64,000 bases of DNA, from the NCBI RefSeq assembly GCF_003314995.1, contig NZ_QNRH01000007.1:1-64000 (forward strand), read 5' to 3'. Shown here in pieces: positions 47,348 through 55,577 of this stretch. The stretch comes from Pseudochrobactrum asaccharolyticum (GTDB lineage: Bacteria > Pseudomonadota > Alphaproteobacteria > Rhizobiales > Rhizobiaceae). The position numbers were made by a program, and so were the translations under genes. Each line of letters starts with the position of its first letter. The stretch's first letter is position 1. The notes under the pieces are model-generated. The model was not told where the DNA came from and made no database searches. It was given only the letters and a program-made list of their open reading frames with translations.

Positions 47348-48460
47348 TCACAGGGTCAGGTCGGGTGCAGCACTGACGGTTTCGCCATCGCGCAGCAACG
47401 GCCCTGCTCTTTCAATAATCTGATCTCCCGCCTGCAAACCGGAGCGGATTTCAACCTCCCCGTTTTTATGCCGCCCCAGTTCGACTTTGCGTTTTACCGC
47501 CTTACCATTGCTGATAATGAAAACCGTCGTCTCTCCGGCGAGGTTTGTGTCACGTAAAACGGCAGAATCCCTGACCAGAATGGCGTGATTTTGCGCAAAC
47601 ACGACTTCCGCTTTGCCAAATGCACCAGAGAGCAGCGTCGGTTGCTTGTCGCTCAACGTAATAAAAACCGTACCTAAACGGGTCTGACGATCAATTTTCG
47701 GAGAAACCAGTCGGACATGTCCCCCGACTTCCTTACCATCCGGCAAATGCAGGTGTACCCTTTGTCCGGCCTTCAGAAAGCGCAATTCGCTTTCCGGTAC
47801 TTCTGCTGCAAATTCGATCTCGCTGTCACGGATCAGGTTCACAAGCGGCGTGTTACCGGCCAGAGCACCGGCACGGGCATAGCGTTCTGAAACAAGCCCG
47901 CTCACCGGAGCAATGAGTATTGCCCGTTCGCGCTCGCTTTTGGCATCAGCCAGTTGCGCTTCAGCCTGTGCCAGCTCGGCCTTGGCTACATCAATACTTT
48001 GTTCAGCAAGATGTAATGCCGCTAATTTATCATCATAGGATTGCTCGCTGACAGCGCCGTTGCCACGTAAACGCTTTGTGCGGTTCAGATTGGATTGTGC
48101 CTGTTCGCGGCTTACTTCTTGTTGCACGAGGGCTGCGCGCGCACGGGCAACCCGCCCCTCATTCTCGCGCAAACGAATATCCAGTTTCAGCGTATCAAGC
48201 CGCACCAGCACCTGCCCTGCACGGACATAATCACCGACCTCAATTTCTACTGCCGCAATCCGCTGATCTTGTAAGCTTGTACCAACAGCAATTTCTTCAC
48301 GCGGGACAAACAGCCCGTTAAAAGCCAGTTTCCACTCAACTGCTTTTTGCTGAGCGATGATGGTTGAAACAGTGCGCACAGGCGCGAGTGCTTCAGCACA
48401 GGCTCCCGCAGGTAACAGCAGAATTGGTGTGGCAAATGCGAGGTGAGGAAGAAACCTCAT
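47348..48460 (-). CDS. RND pump periplasmic adaptor (membrane fusion protein)
   Basis: A 370-residue HlyD-type adaptor with a signal peptide (cleavage near ACA-EA). The lipoyl halves flank a coiled-coil hairpin (about 95-170, LIRLRENEGRVARARAA and on), then beta-barrel domains. It bridges the RND transporter to an outer-membrane channel. The start at 48460 follows AAGGATATCG. It is the first gene of the pump operon; no dedicated regulator is adjacent. Confidence 0.88.
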   Translation of the reverse strand: MRFLPHLAFATPILLLPAGACAEALAPVRTVSTIIAQQKAVEWKLAFNGLFVPREEIAVGTSLQDQRIAAVEIEVGDYVRAGQVLVRLDTLKLDIRLRENEGRVARARAALVQQEVSREQAQSNLNRTKRLRGNGAVSEQSYDDKLAALHLAEQSIDVAKAELAQAEAQLADAKSERERAILIAPVSGLVSERYARAGALAGNTPLVNLIRDSEIEFAAEVPESELRFLKAGQRVHLHLPDGKEVGGHVRLVSPKIDRQTRLGTVFITLSDKQPTLLSGAFGKAEVVFAQNHAILVRDSAVLRDTNLAGETTVFIISNGKAVKRKVELGRHKNGEVEIRSGLQAGDQIIERAGPLLRDGETVSAAPDLTL

Positions 48461-48646
48461 TCATCGATATCCTTTATGCTGGACACGGGACAAAAATCGT
48501 TCCGGAGCACAACACAAACAATATGATTGTTAAGGATCAGCAGAGAGAATACGTACAGATCGCGCAAAAAATCTGTAGTTTTAATCTTTTGATGCAGAGG
48601 AGAATTATTGTTTTATGAACAAAATATACCTTTTAATATATTGATT

Positions 48647-49405
48647 TTATTCAGTAATTTTATTTTTCCGTGCGAGTTCATAGCGGATCAAAAATATGGC
48701 TGCGCCAAGAACCATCAGAGCCAGAGTAAACCAGGTCAGCGCATAAGCTAAATGATTATCCGGAAATTTGATCACAGTCAGCCCGCCTTCCGGACGATCC
48801 GCACGGTTTTGATCAGCATTTGCATCAATAAAATAGGCCGGTACATTGGTGAGATCTGCCCGCTTGGCAAAAACCTCAATATCGCGGGCATGCCAGATAT
48901 TTTTTTCCGGATTATTCTGGCGCAAGAAGAAGCCTTTAGGCTCGGTCAATCTCAAAAGGCCGGTCACCGATGTTTCACCCTCGATCTGCCCGCTGGCACG
49001 GCTTTCCGGCGTACGTTTTGCTGAAGTGACATAGCCGCGGTTGATGTAAATTGTCTCTCCGCTGTCACGCTGAAACGGCGTTACAATCCAGTAGCCGGAG
49101 CCTCTTTCTGTCAAAGCCGCAACGGCAACTTCTTTATCATTGAGATAATGACCGCTAACGCTGACAGCGCGATATTCTAATGCTTTGTTATCAGCCTGTT
49201 GCCAGCTGTTCAGATCGGGTGCTGCAATAGGGGCAGCATGAATGTTTTGCTCGACCCGTGTAATCAGATCATGTTTCCAGCCAAGACGCTGAACCTGCCA
49301 GCTGCCCAGAGCGGTTAATCCACTGATGAGCAGGCCGGCGATCACAGCGACCAGCACAATTCTGCCGCGTCTTGTTTTCACAGATGGTGCCTGATTATCA
49401 GTCAT
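48647..49405 (-). CDS. SURF1-family protein
   Basis: A 252-residue membrane protein with the SURF1 layout: two transmembrane helices at the ends (about 16-36 and 225-245) and a periplasmic domain. Hallmarks are LGSWQVQRLGWKHDLITRVE, the GYVTSAKR region and NNHLAYALTWFTLA-like FPDNHLAYALTWF. SURF1 proteins assist heme-copper oxidase assembly (haem A insertion). The start at 49405 (MTDNQAPSV) is uncertain; 49423 is an alternative. No oxidase gene is adjacent, so its partner oxidase lies outside the window. Confidence 0.88.
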   Translation of the reverse strand: MTDNQAPSVKTRRGRIVLVAVIAGLLISGLTALGSWQVQRLGWKHDLITRVEQNIHAAPIAAPDLNSWQQADNKALEYRAVSVSGHYLNDKEVAVAALTERGSGYWIVTPFQRDSGETIYINRGYVTSAKRTPESRASGQIEGETSVTGLLRLTEPKGFFLRQNNPEKNIWHARDIEVFAKRADLTNVPAYFIDANADQNRADRPEGGLTVIKFPDNHLAYALTWFTLALMVLGAAIFLIRYELARKNKITE

Positions 49406-49521
49406 AATTATGTTTATCTCCATTGATCTGAAAGCGTGTCTTTAGCCTCCAAACTTCTTTTATCCAACAATTATCTGTCTAGCACACAGCCATTTGAATA
49501 GGTGTCGATCATCAGCATATT

Positions 49522-50760
49522 TCAATGCTTTGTCTGTGAGAGTGCCCTTAGAACGGGTTGCACAGAATATTGGCCAATTTCTGCCTTTTGGCTGAGTTTT
49601 CGCAAATACCCGCCAGCCGAGTGAATTGTATCGGATCGCTCAAGCAGCGCCGCAACAGTCACAGCAGCATTGATTTCTCCCATGCTTTCACATGCTTGCT
49701 GCCAGGCAGACAGAGTTATTCCAAGCATTGAGCGTATATGCCCTGCCGTAGTCACTAAATCTTTCCAGTTTTGAATACCATGAACCGCATAGTTTTCAAT
49801 TTGCGGACAATAGTTCAAAATTTCATTGAGATGAGGCGTTTTGATCTGAGTTTTGGCTGTTGTTTGTTTGTCCGCAATTTGAATTTCTGATTTTTCCGTT
49901 TTTACGGGTTTTGTTTTATCAAAAGATTCTATGTTTGAATTCTGAATGTGGTGCTCATTTTCACGCTCATTGCCGCTCATTTGTGGCTCTGAAACATTTG
50001 AAAGATAAAGATTTTCCACCTGACGGCGTAAATTGCTCAGTGCTTGTTCACGGATCGTCAGATTTGTCAGTGTTCCGTTGCGCTCTACGCGGCCGGAGAG
50101 TGCTTGTAACTGGTCATAAAGCGCTTCCCAGTCCCCTTCCCTGTTTTCATTGAGTGCAGAGAGAATGGTTTTGGAAATATCACGTAGATGAATGGTAATG
50201 TTGAAACGCAATTGTTGCCGGATACGGTTCTCTTCGCGGATTTTTTCAGCCTGCGTTTCAATCTCTGCTGCTCTGAATGTCAGCGGAGCAAGATCAAAGC
50301 CAAAGGCCATTGCGATTTCACCATTGCTATCACGGCGAACGAAACGCTTTCCGTTCGGGCTATCACGACGGAGAATGAATCCGATCTCGACCAGCGTGGC
50401 AATGTGACGGCGAATAGTTGGCGCAGACATACCACGCAAACGCATTGATAATTCATGATTGGATGGAAACACAATCAGCGGAACATTGCCGTCGAGCATC
50501 TTATCTGGATAAAAGCTCAACAAGGCTTCAAGCACGGCAATGCTACGCGACGATAGCTGATAAGCTTCACGGGCTTCTGTTAAAGCACGCAAGAGTTTCC
50601 AGCGATCGACGGAGACAGTTGTCTGTTCTGAAGTATTTTCAGTTTGTAGAGAGTTCTGCCGCAAATTTTGTTTTTGTTGACGAAGTTTTTCGTAACTCAA
50701 AAAATGCGCAGCATTCATCATTCGTCCGCCAAATGGGGACGTCGCAAAATGCTCAGTCAT
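49522..50760 (-). CDS. RepC replication initiator
   Basis: A 412-residue RepC protein, the initiator of repABC replicons. The N-terminal domain (about 40-200) contains FYPDKMLDGNVPLIVFPSNHELSMRLRGMSAPTIRRHIATLVEIGFILRRDSPNGKRF, a helix-turn-helix DNA-binding signature. The central linker (about 270-320) is charged and low-complexity, and the C-terminal domain resumes at HLNEILNYCPQI. A perfect ribosome site (GAGG) lies 6 nt before the ATG. RepC level sets copy number and is limited by the antisense RNA encoded upstream on the opposite strand. Confidence 0.95.
   Translation of the reverse strand: MTEHFATSPFGGRMMNAAHFLSYEKLRQQKQNLRQNSLQTENTSEQTTVSVDRWKLLRALTEAREAYQLSSRSIAVLEALLSFYPDKMLDGNVPLIVFPSNHELSMRLRGMSAPTIRRHIATLVEIGFILRRDSPNGKRFVRRDSNGEIAMAFGFDLAPLTFRAAEIETQAEKIREENRIRQQLRFNITIHLRDISKTILSALNENREGDWEALYDQLQALSGRVERNGTLTNLTIREQALSNLRRQVENLYLSNVSEPQMSGNERENEHHIQNSNIESFDKTKPVKTEKSEIQIADKQTTAKTQIKTPHLNEILNYCPQIENYAVHGIQNWKDLVTTAGHIRSMLGITLSAWQQACESMGEINAAVTVAALLERSDTIHSAGGYLRKLSQKAEIGQYSVQPVLRALSQTKH
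49850..49960. other. Putative replication origin within repC
   Basis: An AT-rich tract within the low-complexity linker part of repC. In characterised repABC replicons the origin lies inside the repC coding sequence in an AT-rich stretch where RepC acts in cis. The placement here is inference from composition and family knowledge. Confidence 0.4.
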
Positions 50761-50810
50761 TTGTTACCTCATAGAGGCAAGCAAAAACACTGCCGGAACT
50801 ATGCCGACTC

Positions 50811-50896
50811 TTGACTTTTGGTCTCGAAAGTGATTCTCTCTAATTGCTACATCGAAAGAGGGCTTCCGGTTCGGTAACGTTCAGGGGGCCTTTTTT
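50811..50896 (+). ncRNA. Counter-transcribed RNA (ctRNA/incA-type) in the repB-repC gap
   Basis: On the strand opposite to repABC, TTGACT (50811-50816) may be the -35 element and TCTAAT (50839-50844) a -10-like box, though their spacing is long. A terminator stem GGCTTCC (50861-50867) / GGGGGCC (50884-50890), with two G-U pairs when folded as RNA, is followed by six T at 50891-50896. Position, orientation and the terminator match the small antisense RNA that represses repC in all repABC replicons. The 5' end is not exact. Confidence 0.78.
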
Positions 50897-51076
50897 CTTG
50901 CCGTTTTTTCCTATCTGTTAAAACTGGTTCTGTTGTTTTGGGCTCTCAATCATTGAAATGCCCGTATCTCTGGTTCTTCCTTTAGTTCTGTAATCATGGT
51001 TCAAAGCGTTTCTGTTGAAACACCTGAATACTCTTGGATACGCATACTAAACGTGGGGCAAAAGACGGGGATAGAT

Positions 51077-52162
51077 TTATCCGTTTTTCTCTTGCCGGTA
51101 TTTTTCATAAAGCTCTGCCATCTCACGAGCGAGATATTCAGCGAAATCTTCCGCATCATGACGTTGCAAATCAAATTGCGCCCTGCCCTGCTGCAGACGT
51201 AAGAGCCCGAGGCTTTCTCCATTTGCAGTTTGTAACTTCTGCTCAGCAGGCTTTGATGCTTCTGCTTTTTCGACATGGGTTAATTTCTGCAACAAATGCT
51301 GAAAACGTAAATCAGTTTCTGCATCGGTAAACTCATGCTCGGTAATAATCCGTTGTGCTTGCTTCAACAGCACTTTATCGCGAAGTGTATCTGCCAGTTG
51401 CATCCAACGAGGACGGCCGACTTTAGGCGCAGGACCAATGGCCCGGATAATCTGCTCCGGAATGGCTGCTGCGACTTGGAGGAACCGTGTCATTTCAGCT
51501 TTATGTAAAGACAGCGCATCCTGTACTACAGAGCGTTCAAAGCCGCGTTCAATCAAAGCTTGCGCAAATAATGCGCGTTCAATGAAAGAAAGATCACGGC
51601 GCTCGCTGTTTTCTTTACCTTGCGCAAGAACGAGTTCTGCATCGCTTAACGGCTTGATAAGCGCTTTGACCGGCATACCAAGGCGGGCTGCTGCACGCAT
51701 ACGACGGTGGCCATAGGCTGCCTGAAACCGCCCGGCTTTATCCGGATGTGGACGTACCAGAATAGGGACTTGCTGACCATGCTGATGGAGGCTCTGGATG
51801 AGCGTCAGAAACTCTGGATCATCTGTTTCCTGACGGGTCAGACGATCTTCGACAAAAGATCCGTCAATCAGCGAGGCATCAAGTTCAACAACCTGATCAC
51901 CCTTTGCTAGACTATCAGATAGCTGTTTGGCAGATTCCAGCTCACGGGACATATCGGCAAGCGACAGTCCCATAGCTTTAACGGCGCCGGAGCGGCTGGC
52001 CGCTGTACGCATCGGATTATCGGCGGGTCTTTCAACAGCCGGTGTTACTGTCTCGGTTGACTGCACCGGCGCTGGTGTCTCATTGCTTGTGACTTCCGGC
52101 GTAACCGGCAAAGGTGCACCGAATAGTGCTTTCAGTTGATTTTTACGGCTTGAGCTGTTCAT
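51077..52162 (-). CDS. RepB partitioning protein (ParB family)
   Basis: A 361-residue ParB-type centromere-binding protein. The ParB nuclease/CTPase-like domain (about 85-200) includes VPILVRPHPDKAGRFQAAYGHRRMRAA and ENSERRDLSFIERALFAQALIERGF; the helix-turn-helix follows (DALSLHKAEMTRFLQVA). It binds the parS palindromes at 52221 and 53983. The ATG overlaps the repA stop by 4 bp. The C-terminal part mediates dimerisation. Confidence 0.95.
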   Translation of the reverse strand: MNSSSRKNQLKALFGAPLPVTPEVTSNETPAPVQSTETVTPAVERPADNPMRTAASRSGAVKAMGLSLADMSRELESAKQLSDSLAKGDQVVELDASLIDGSFVEDRLTRQETDDPEFLTLIQSLHQHGQQVPILVRPHPDKAGRFQAAYGHRRMRAAARLGMPVKALIKPLSDAELVLAQGKENSERRDLSFIERALFAQALIERGFERSVVQDALSLHKAEMTRFLQVAAAIPEQIIRAIGPAPKVGRPRWMQLADTLRDKVLLKQAQRIITEHEFTDAETDLRFQHLLQKLTHVEKAEASKPAEQKLQTANGESLGLLRLQQGRAQFDLQRHDAEDFAEYLAREMAELYEKYRQEKNG

Positions 52163-53439
52163 ACTTTAGCTCCCTTCCCCGTACGGTTCCATGCGGAGTG
52201 GATCAAAGCTTCAATTTCACCGTTGACAGCTGTCAACGATTCCATGGCCCGGTCATAAGTGACACGGCTGAAGTTTTCCCGCCCGACTTCATAAAGTGTT
52301 TGCTTGGTCAAACCCGCATCAGAAACAGCGGTGGATTTTACCATAGGCGCTGTAAGGACGCGATCGCCGAACTGGGCACGCAGGAAGCCTGCAATCTGTG
52401 CCTGAGGACCGTCATTCGGTTCATAGCGGGTAATGAGATAGCGCAGGAAGTCGAAATTGAGTGTGCCGCCGGCTTCACGTACAACCGAAAGCAAATCCGA
52501 TGTCATGAAAAGAAACTGGCTCATTGAGGCAACGTCGAGCATCTGCGGATGTACGGTAACGATCACCGATGTTGCCGCGCAAAGTGCAGACAAGGTCAAA
52601 AAGCCGAGTTGCGGCGGACAATCGATAACCACTACATCATAATCATCCGCTACAGATTGCAGGGCAGCCTGTACACGGGTGAAGAACATGTCTGTTGCAG
52701 GGCCGCGACGCTCGGCAAGAACGCGTGGTGTGGTATGCTCGAATTCCTGCAATTCCAGATTGCCTGGCACGAGGTCCAGACCATCAAAATAGGTTTTGCG
52801 GATAATGTCACGCAACCGGCGTTGCGCTTCATCATAACGGATCGCACCATAAAGCGTGTCATTGCCGGTGAGGTCGAGTTCCGGCTGGTAACCGAACAAG
52901 GCAGACATCGATGCCTGCGGATCGAGATCAACGGCAAGAACGCGCAGACCTGACAAAGCGAGATGCTGTGCCAGATGGGTTGTTGTTGTTGTTTTGCCCG
53001 AGCCGCCTTTGAAATTCGTTACGGCAAGGATTTGCAAATGCTCACCACGTTGCGCATCGCGCCAAGGCAGGTAATTGCGGTTCTTGGCATTTTGCTCAGT
53101 CAGTAAATGACGCAGAGCATTAATGTCTTCGAGTGTATAGAGACGACGACCGGCCGTGCCGGTTTCAGGCTGCGGGCCTTCGCCGGCAATAGAGAGCTGG
53201 CGTAGATAGCTGTCTGAAACGCCGATCAGCTTTGCAGCTTCACTGCTGCTGAATTTACGAAGAACCTTGTTGGAGGCGGGCGCAAACAAACGTTCACGCA
53301 TTGCCTGCAACTGGGCAGACAAAAGCTCAGCATCAGCAGCGATCGCCCGATCGGCTGCCAATGGCGCTTCATTCACTGTATTTGTCACTGCCATATGCTG
53401 CTGAGCATCAGCAACGATATCTGCCCAATTTGTCGTCAA
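52159..53439 (-). CDS. RepA partitioning ATPase (ParA family)
   Basis: A 426-residue ParA-type ATPase with an N-terminal helix-turn-helix segment (KFSSSEAAKLIGVSDSYLRQL) and the deviant Walker A NFKGGSGKTTTTTHLAQH, then Walker A' DLDPQASMSALFG and Walker B VVIDCPPQLGF. RepA with RepB segregates the replicon, and it also represses repABC transcription. The start is a TTG at 53439 (MTTNWADIV); an ATG at 53394 (MAVTNTV) would give 411 residues, closer to the usual 400. Close to its 3' end lies a parS site. Confidence 0.95.
   Translation of the reverse strand: MTTNWADIVADAQQHMAVTNTVNEAPLAADRAIAADAELLSAQLQAMRERLFAPASNKVLRKFSSSEAAKLIGVSDSYLRQLSIAGEGPQPETGTAGRRLYTLEDINALRHLLTEQNAKNRNYLPWRDAQRGEHLQILAVTNFKGGSGKTTTTTHLAQHLALSGLRVLAVDLDPQASMSALFGYQPELDLTGNDTLYGAIRYDEAQRRLRDIIRKTYFDGLDLVPGNLELQEFEHTTPRVLAERRGPATDMFFTRVQAALQSVADDYDVVVIDCPPQLGFLTLSALCAATSVIVTVHPQMLDVASMSQFLFMTSDLLSVVREAGGTLNFDFLRYLITRYEPNDGPQAQIAGFLRAQFGDRVLTAPMVKSTAVSDAGLTKQTLYEVGRENFSRVTYDRAMESLTAVNGEIEALIHSAWNRTGKGAKV
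52221..52238. other. parS centromere site (inside repA)
   Basis: CGTTGACAGCTGTCAACG is an 18-bp perfect palindrome whose core GTTGACAGCTGTCAAC (52222-52237) matches the repABC parS pattern GTT-N10-AAC. It lies in the 3' part of the repA coding sequence and is a binding site for RepB. Confidence 0.9.
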
Positions 53440-54010
53440 TTTCTCTAGCCCTTATATGCAGCGGTTACGGTCTTACGCATTCCGTCGCTTATTCTGCGCC
53501 TAACATGCTACGATTCGGAGAAAATTACTAATCTGTTAACGCAAGTGTTTAAATCAACACTGGAAAACGCAAATAACAGCAGTAAGGCCGAGTAACGGAA
53601 ATGCGAAGATTATGCGTAAATTGTCGTTACAGGATCAGGATTCTTGTGCTGAAAGTCAAACGATTTATGGTTAACAAAACTTAACCTTTATGTAACCGGT
53701 TTGTTATTGCCGAAATAAACTTGTCCGAAAGCTCGGTCGTCTTCGGCTGTCAAGTTTCACAGCTGTTTCTGGTTCGAAACAATCTGCAGATTATAACGGT
53801 CCTATAAAGTTGCGACAGGGTAATGAATCGCTCTCTTGTCTGTCTGAGTGCTGTCATCAAGCAGAGGGGTTCGTCAGTGCCTGCCGTTGCCGCTTTTTAA
53901 TATTCTGTGCCCGTTGCCTTCGATGAAGGCGAAGGGTTCTGGTCAGGGTAAATTCAAGGGAGGGCGAAGGCAGGTCACTCAGGTTGACAGCTGTCAACGA
54001 TAGGAAAATT
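53440..54010. other. repABC upstream control region
   Basis: A 571-bp gene-free stretch between repA and yigZ. It contains a parS copy at 53983-53998. AGTGTT/AACACT arms at about 53544-53563 may be a RepA operator near the promoter. The remainder is mixed with no open frame having a ribosome site. Its length suggests more than a simple promoter. Confidence 0.6.
53983..53998. other. parS centromere site (upstream of repA)
   Basis: GTTGACAGCTGTCAAC, identical to the core of the site inside repA. It lies about 540 bp upstream of the repA start and 13 bp from the end of yigZ. Confidence 0.9.
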
Positions 54011-54613
54011 TCAGAAACTTAAATCTTCGGCTTTGTCCGCAATCTGCACGCGTCCGGCAGTGACGTCCGTGAGCATTCGCAATACATTCTCTTTGTGTGC
54101 AACCGGAATTTCGAGGCGAAGATCTGCACCGGTATTATGAAATGCTTCAGAGCTGATGGTGAGATGTTCAGTCGCTGCAAGTCGGGCTTTGATCAAAGCC
54201 AATTCAGAGAAATGCGTACGGATATAAATTGTTTCTGTCGGGATAAGCTCAATCAGTTTCGCTGCACGCAGGCAGAGAGCAGCAGTTCCGCCATAGGCGC
54301 GGATCAGTCCGCCGCTGCCAAGCAATGTACCACCGAACCAGCGCGTGACGAGCACTACGACATTGTCGAGTTCCAGACCGTCGATCGCTTGCAGGATTGG
54401 TTTACCGGCAGTGCCGCTTGGTTCGCCGTCATCATTGAAACGGTAGTTCTGTCCGATGCGCCACGCCCAGCAATTGTGATTGGCATCACTGTAAGATTCA
54501 CGGGAGATAAATTCTTTAGCAGCATCTTCATCCGCAACAGGAAGGGCAATGGCCAGAAAGCGGCTCCTTTTAATTTCCTGCTCAAATACCTCTCTCTGGC
54601 TTAGGGTAAACAT
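54011..54613 (-). CDS. YigZ/IMPACT-family protein
   Basis: A 200-residue UPF0029 protein. The N-terminal domain carries the family signature DDGEPSGTAGKPILQAIDG and RWFGGTLLGSGGLIRAYGGTA; the C-terminal DUF1949 domain follows (about 130-200). It belongs to the YigZ/IMPACT family, for which roles in nucleotide or translation-linked stress have been proposed; the bacterial function is not settled. It runs in the same direction as repA and lies upstream of it, separated by 571 bp. Confidence 0.88.
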   Translation of the reverse strand: MFTLSQREVFEQEIKRSRFLAIALPVADEDAAKEFISRESYSDANHNCWAWRIGQNYRFNDDGEPSGTAGKPILQAIDGLELDNVVVLVTRWFGGTLLGSGGLIRAYGGTAALCLRAAKLIELIPTETIYIRTHFSELALIKARLAATEHLTISSEAFHNTGADLRLEIPVAHKENVLRMLTDVTAGRVQIADKAEDLSF

Positions 54614-54785
54614 GGCGTCTCATTTTCTGCGGATGACTACTGCTGGAATATGGCAGTATTTTATAACTGCCTGAGGTTATGTTCATTCTGATAGCAGATA
54701 AAGCAGGCAGAGCAAAATGTGCCACAGTAATGTCTCTGCCAAAGGTTTCTCATCGCAAATTTGCAGGGCTTTGACGCGGTTGGTT

Positions 54786-55421
54786 TTATTGCTGACTGGC
54801 GGGATGGCGTTGCTGAAAATTCTCAAGTTCTTGTTGAGAGGGCAGGGCACCGGAAAAGATCGCCACATAGGAAGGAACGCGAAGCAATCGCGTTGCAGTA
54901 TCTTCCTGTGTATTCATGCTGATGTAACCGATCTGGGTCAGATAGAGCGCACGGGAGCGAACATCGGCGACCAGTGGTTCACTGCCGTGGCGGACAAACA
55001 TCAGCTTAATTGCTTCCATACGGAGCATGTCGGCTTCTTTGAGAGCTTGTGCAACAGCGGGAGATTGCACACCCCAACTGCGGATAGCGTGTTCGAGTAT
55101 GCTATCGAAGAGCTTGTTATCAAGCCAGCAGTCAAAAAGATTGAGCGTTGCATCTGCAAGACTGGCAGCCGGTGCCTGAGCCTGACGAAGCAGAGAGCTG
55201 GTGTTTTTCTCCTGCCACAACAGAAGAAGCGCATCGAGCAAAGCTTCGCGATCTTTAAAGAACCAATAGAAGCTGGTGCGGGAAAGTTTCAGCATTTTGG
55301 CCAGAGAAAGAATACGGACATTGTCGATTCCACCTTCAATAAGTAATTGATAGGCAGCCTCAAGCCAGAGCTCTTTGGAGCCGCGCCAACCACTTTCTTG
55401 TTCTCCGGTCACTGCAATCAT
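54786..55421 (-). CDS. TetR-family transcriptional regulator
   Basis: A protein of about 211 residues. The N-terminal helix-turn-helix is IDNVRILSLAKMLKLSRTSFYWFFKDREALLDALL (about 30-65), the rest a ligand-binding helical domain. The ATG at 55421 (MIAVTGEQE) was chosen; a TTG at 55436 adds five residues. It is divergent from the flavoprotein gene, with TGTACA arms in the shared gap. Confidence 0.85.
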   Translation of the reverse strand: MIAVTGEQESGWRGSKELWLEAAYQLLIEGGIDNVRILSLAKMLKLSRTSFYWFFKDREALLDALLLLWQEKNTSSLLRQAQAPAASLADATLNLFDCWLDNKLFDSILEHAIRSWGVQSPAVAQALKEADMLRMEAIKLMFVRHGSEPLVADVRSRALYLTQIGYISMNTQEDTATRLLRVPSYVAIFSGALPSQQELENFQQRHPASQQ

Positions 55422-55499
55422 GCACTTATCTTTCAAATATAGTATTATTAATCAATAGCTTGTAATCTATCGGCACATTAAGAATATCGTACCTGCGAT

Positions 55500-55553
55500 A
55501 AAATGTACACTGCTGTATATAAAATTGACAGTACTGTACATTTTGCATAGGCT
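55500..55553 (+). promoter_or_regulatory. Promoter and TetR-type operator of the flavoprotein gene
   Basis: AAAATGTACA (55500-55509) and TGTACATTTT (55535-55544) are perfect 10-bp inverted arms about 25 bp apart. A -35 box TTGACA (55525-55530) and a weak -10 TAGGCT (55548-55553), 17 bp apart, are interleaved with the right arm. The layout suggests repression by the divergent TetR protein. Confidence 0.65.
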
Positions 55554-55577
55554 TTCTCAAAAATAAGGGGAACGACT

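Noticed and set aside
53440-54010. Possible tRNA or additional small rep gene upstream of repA
   Set aside because: A GGTTCGAAA string is present but no cloverleaf or acceptor stem can be formed, and no short frame has a ribosome site.
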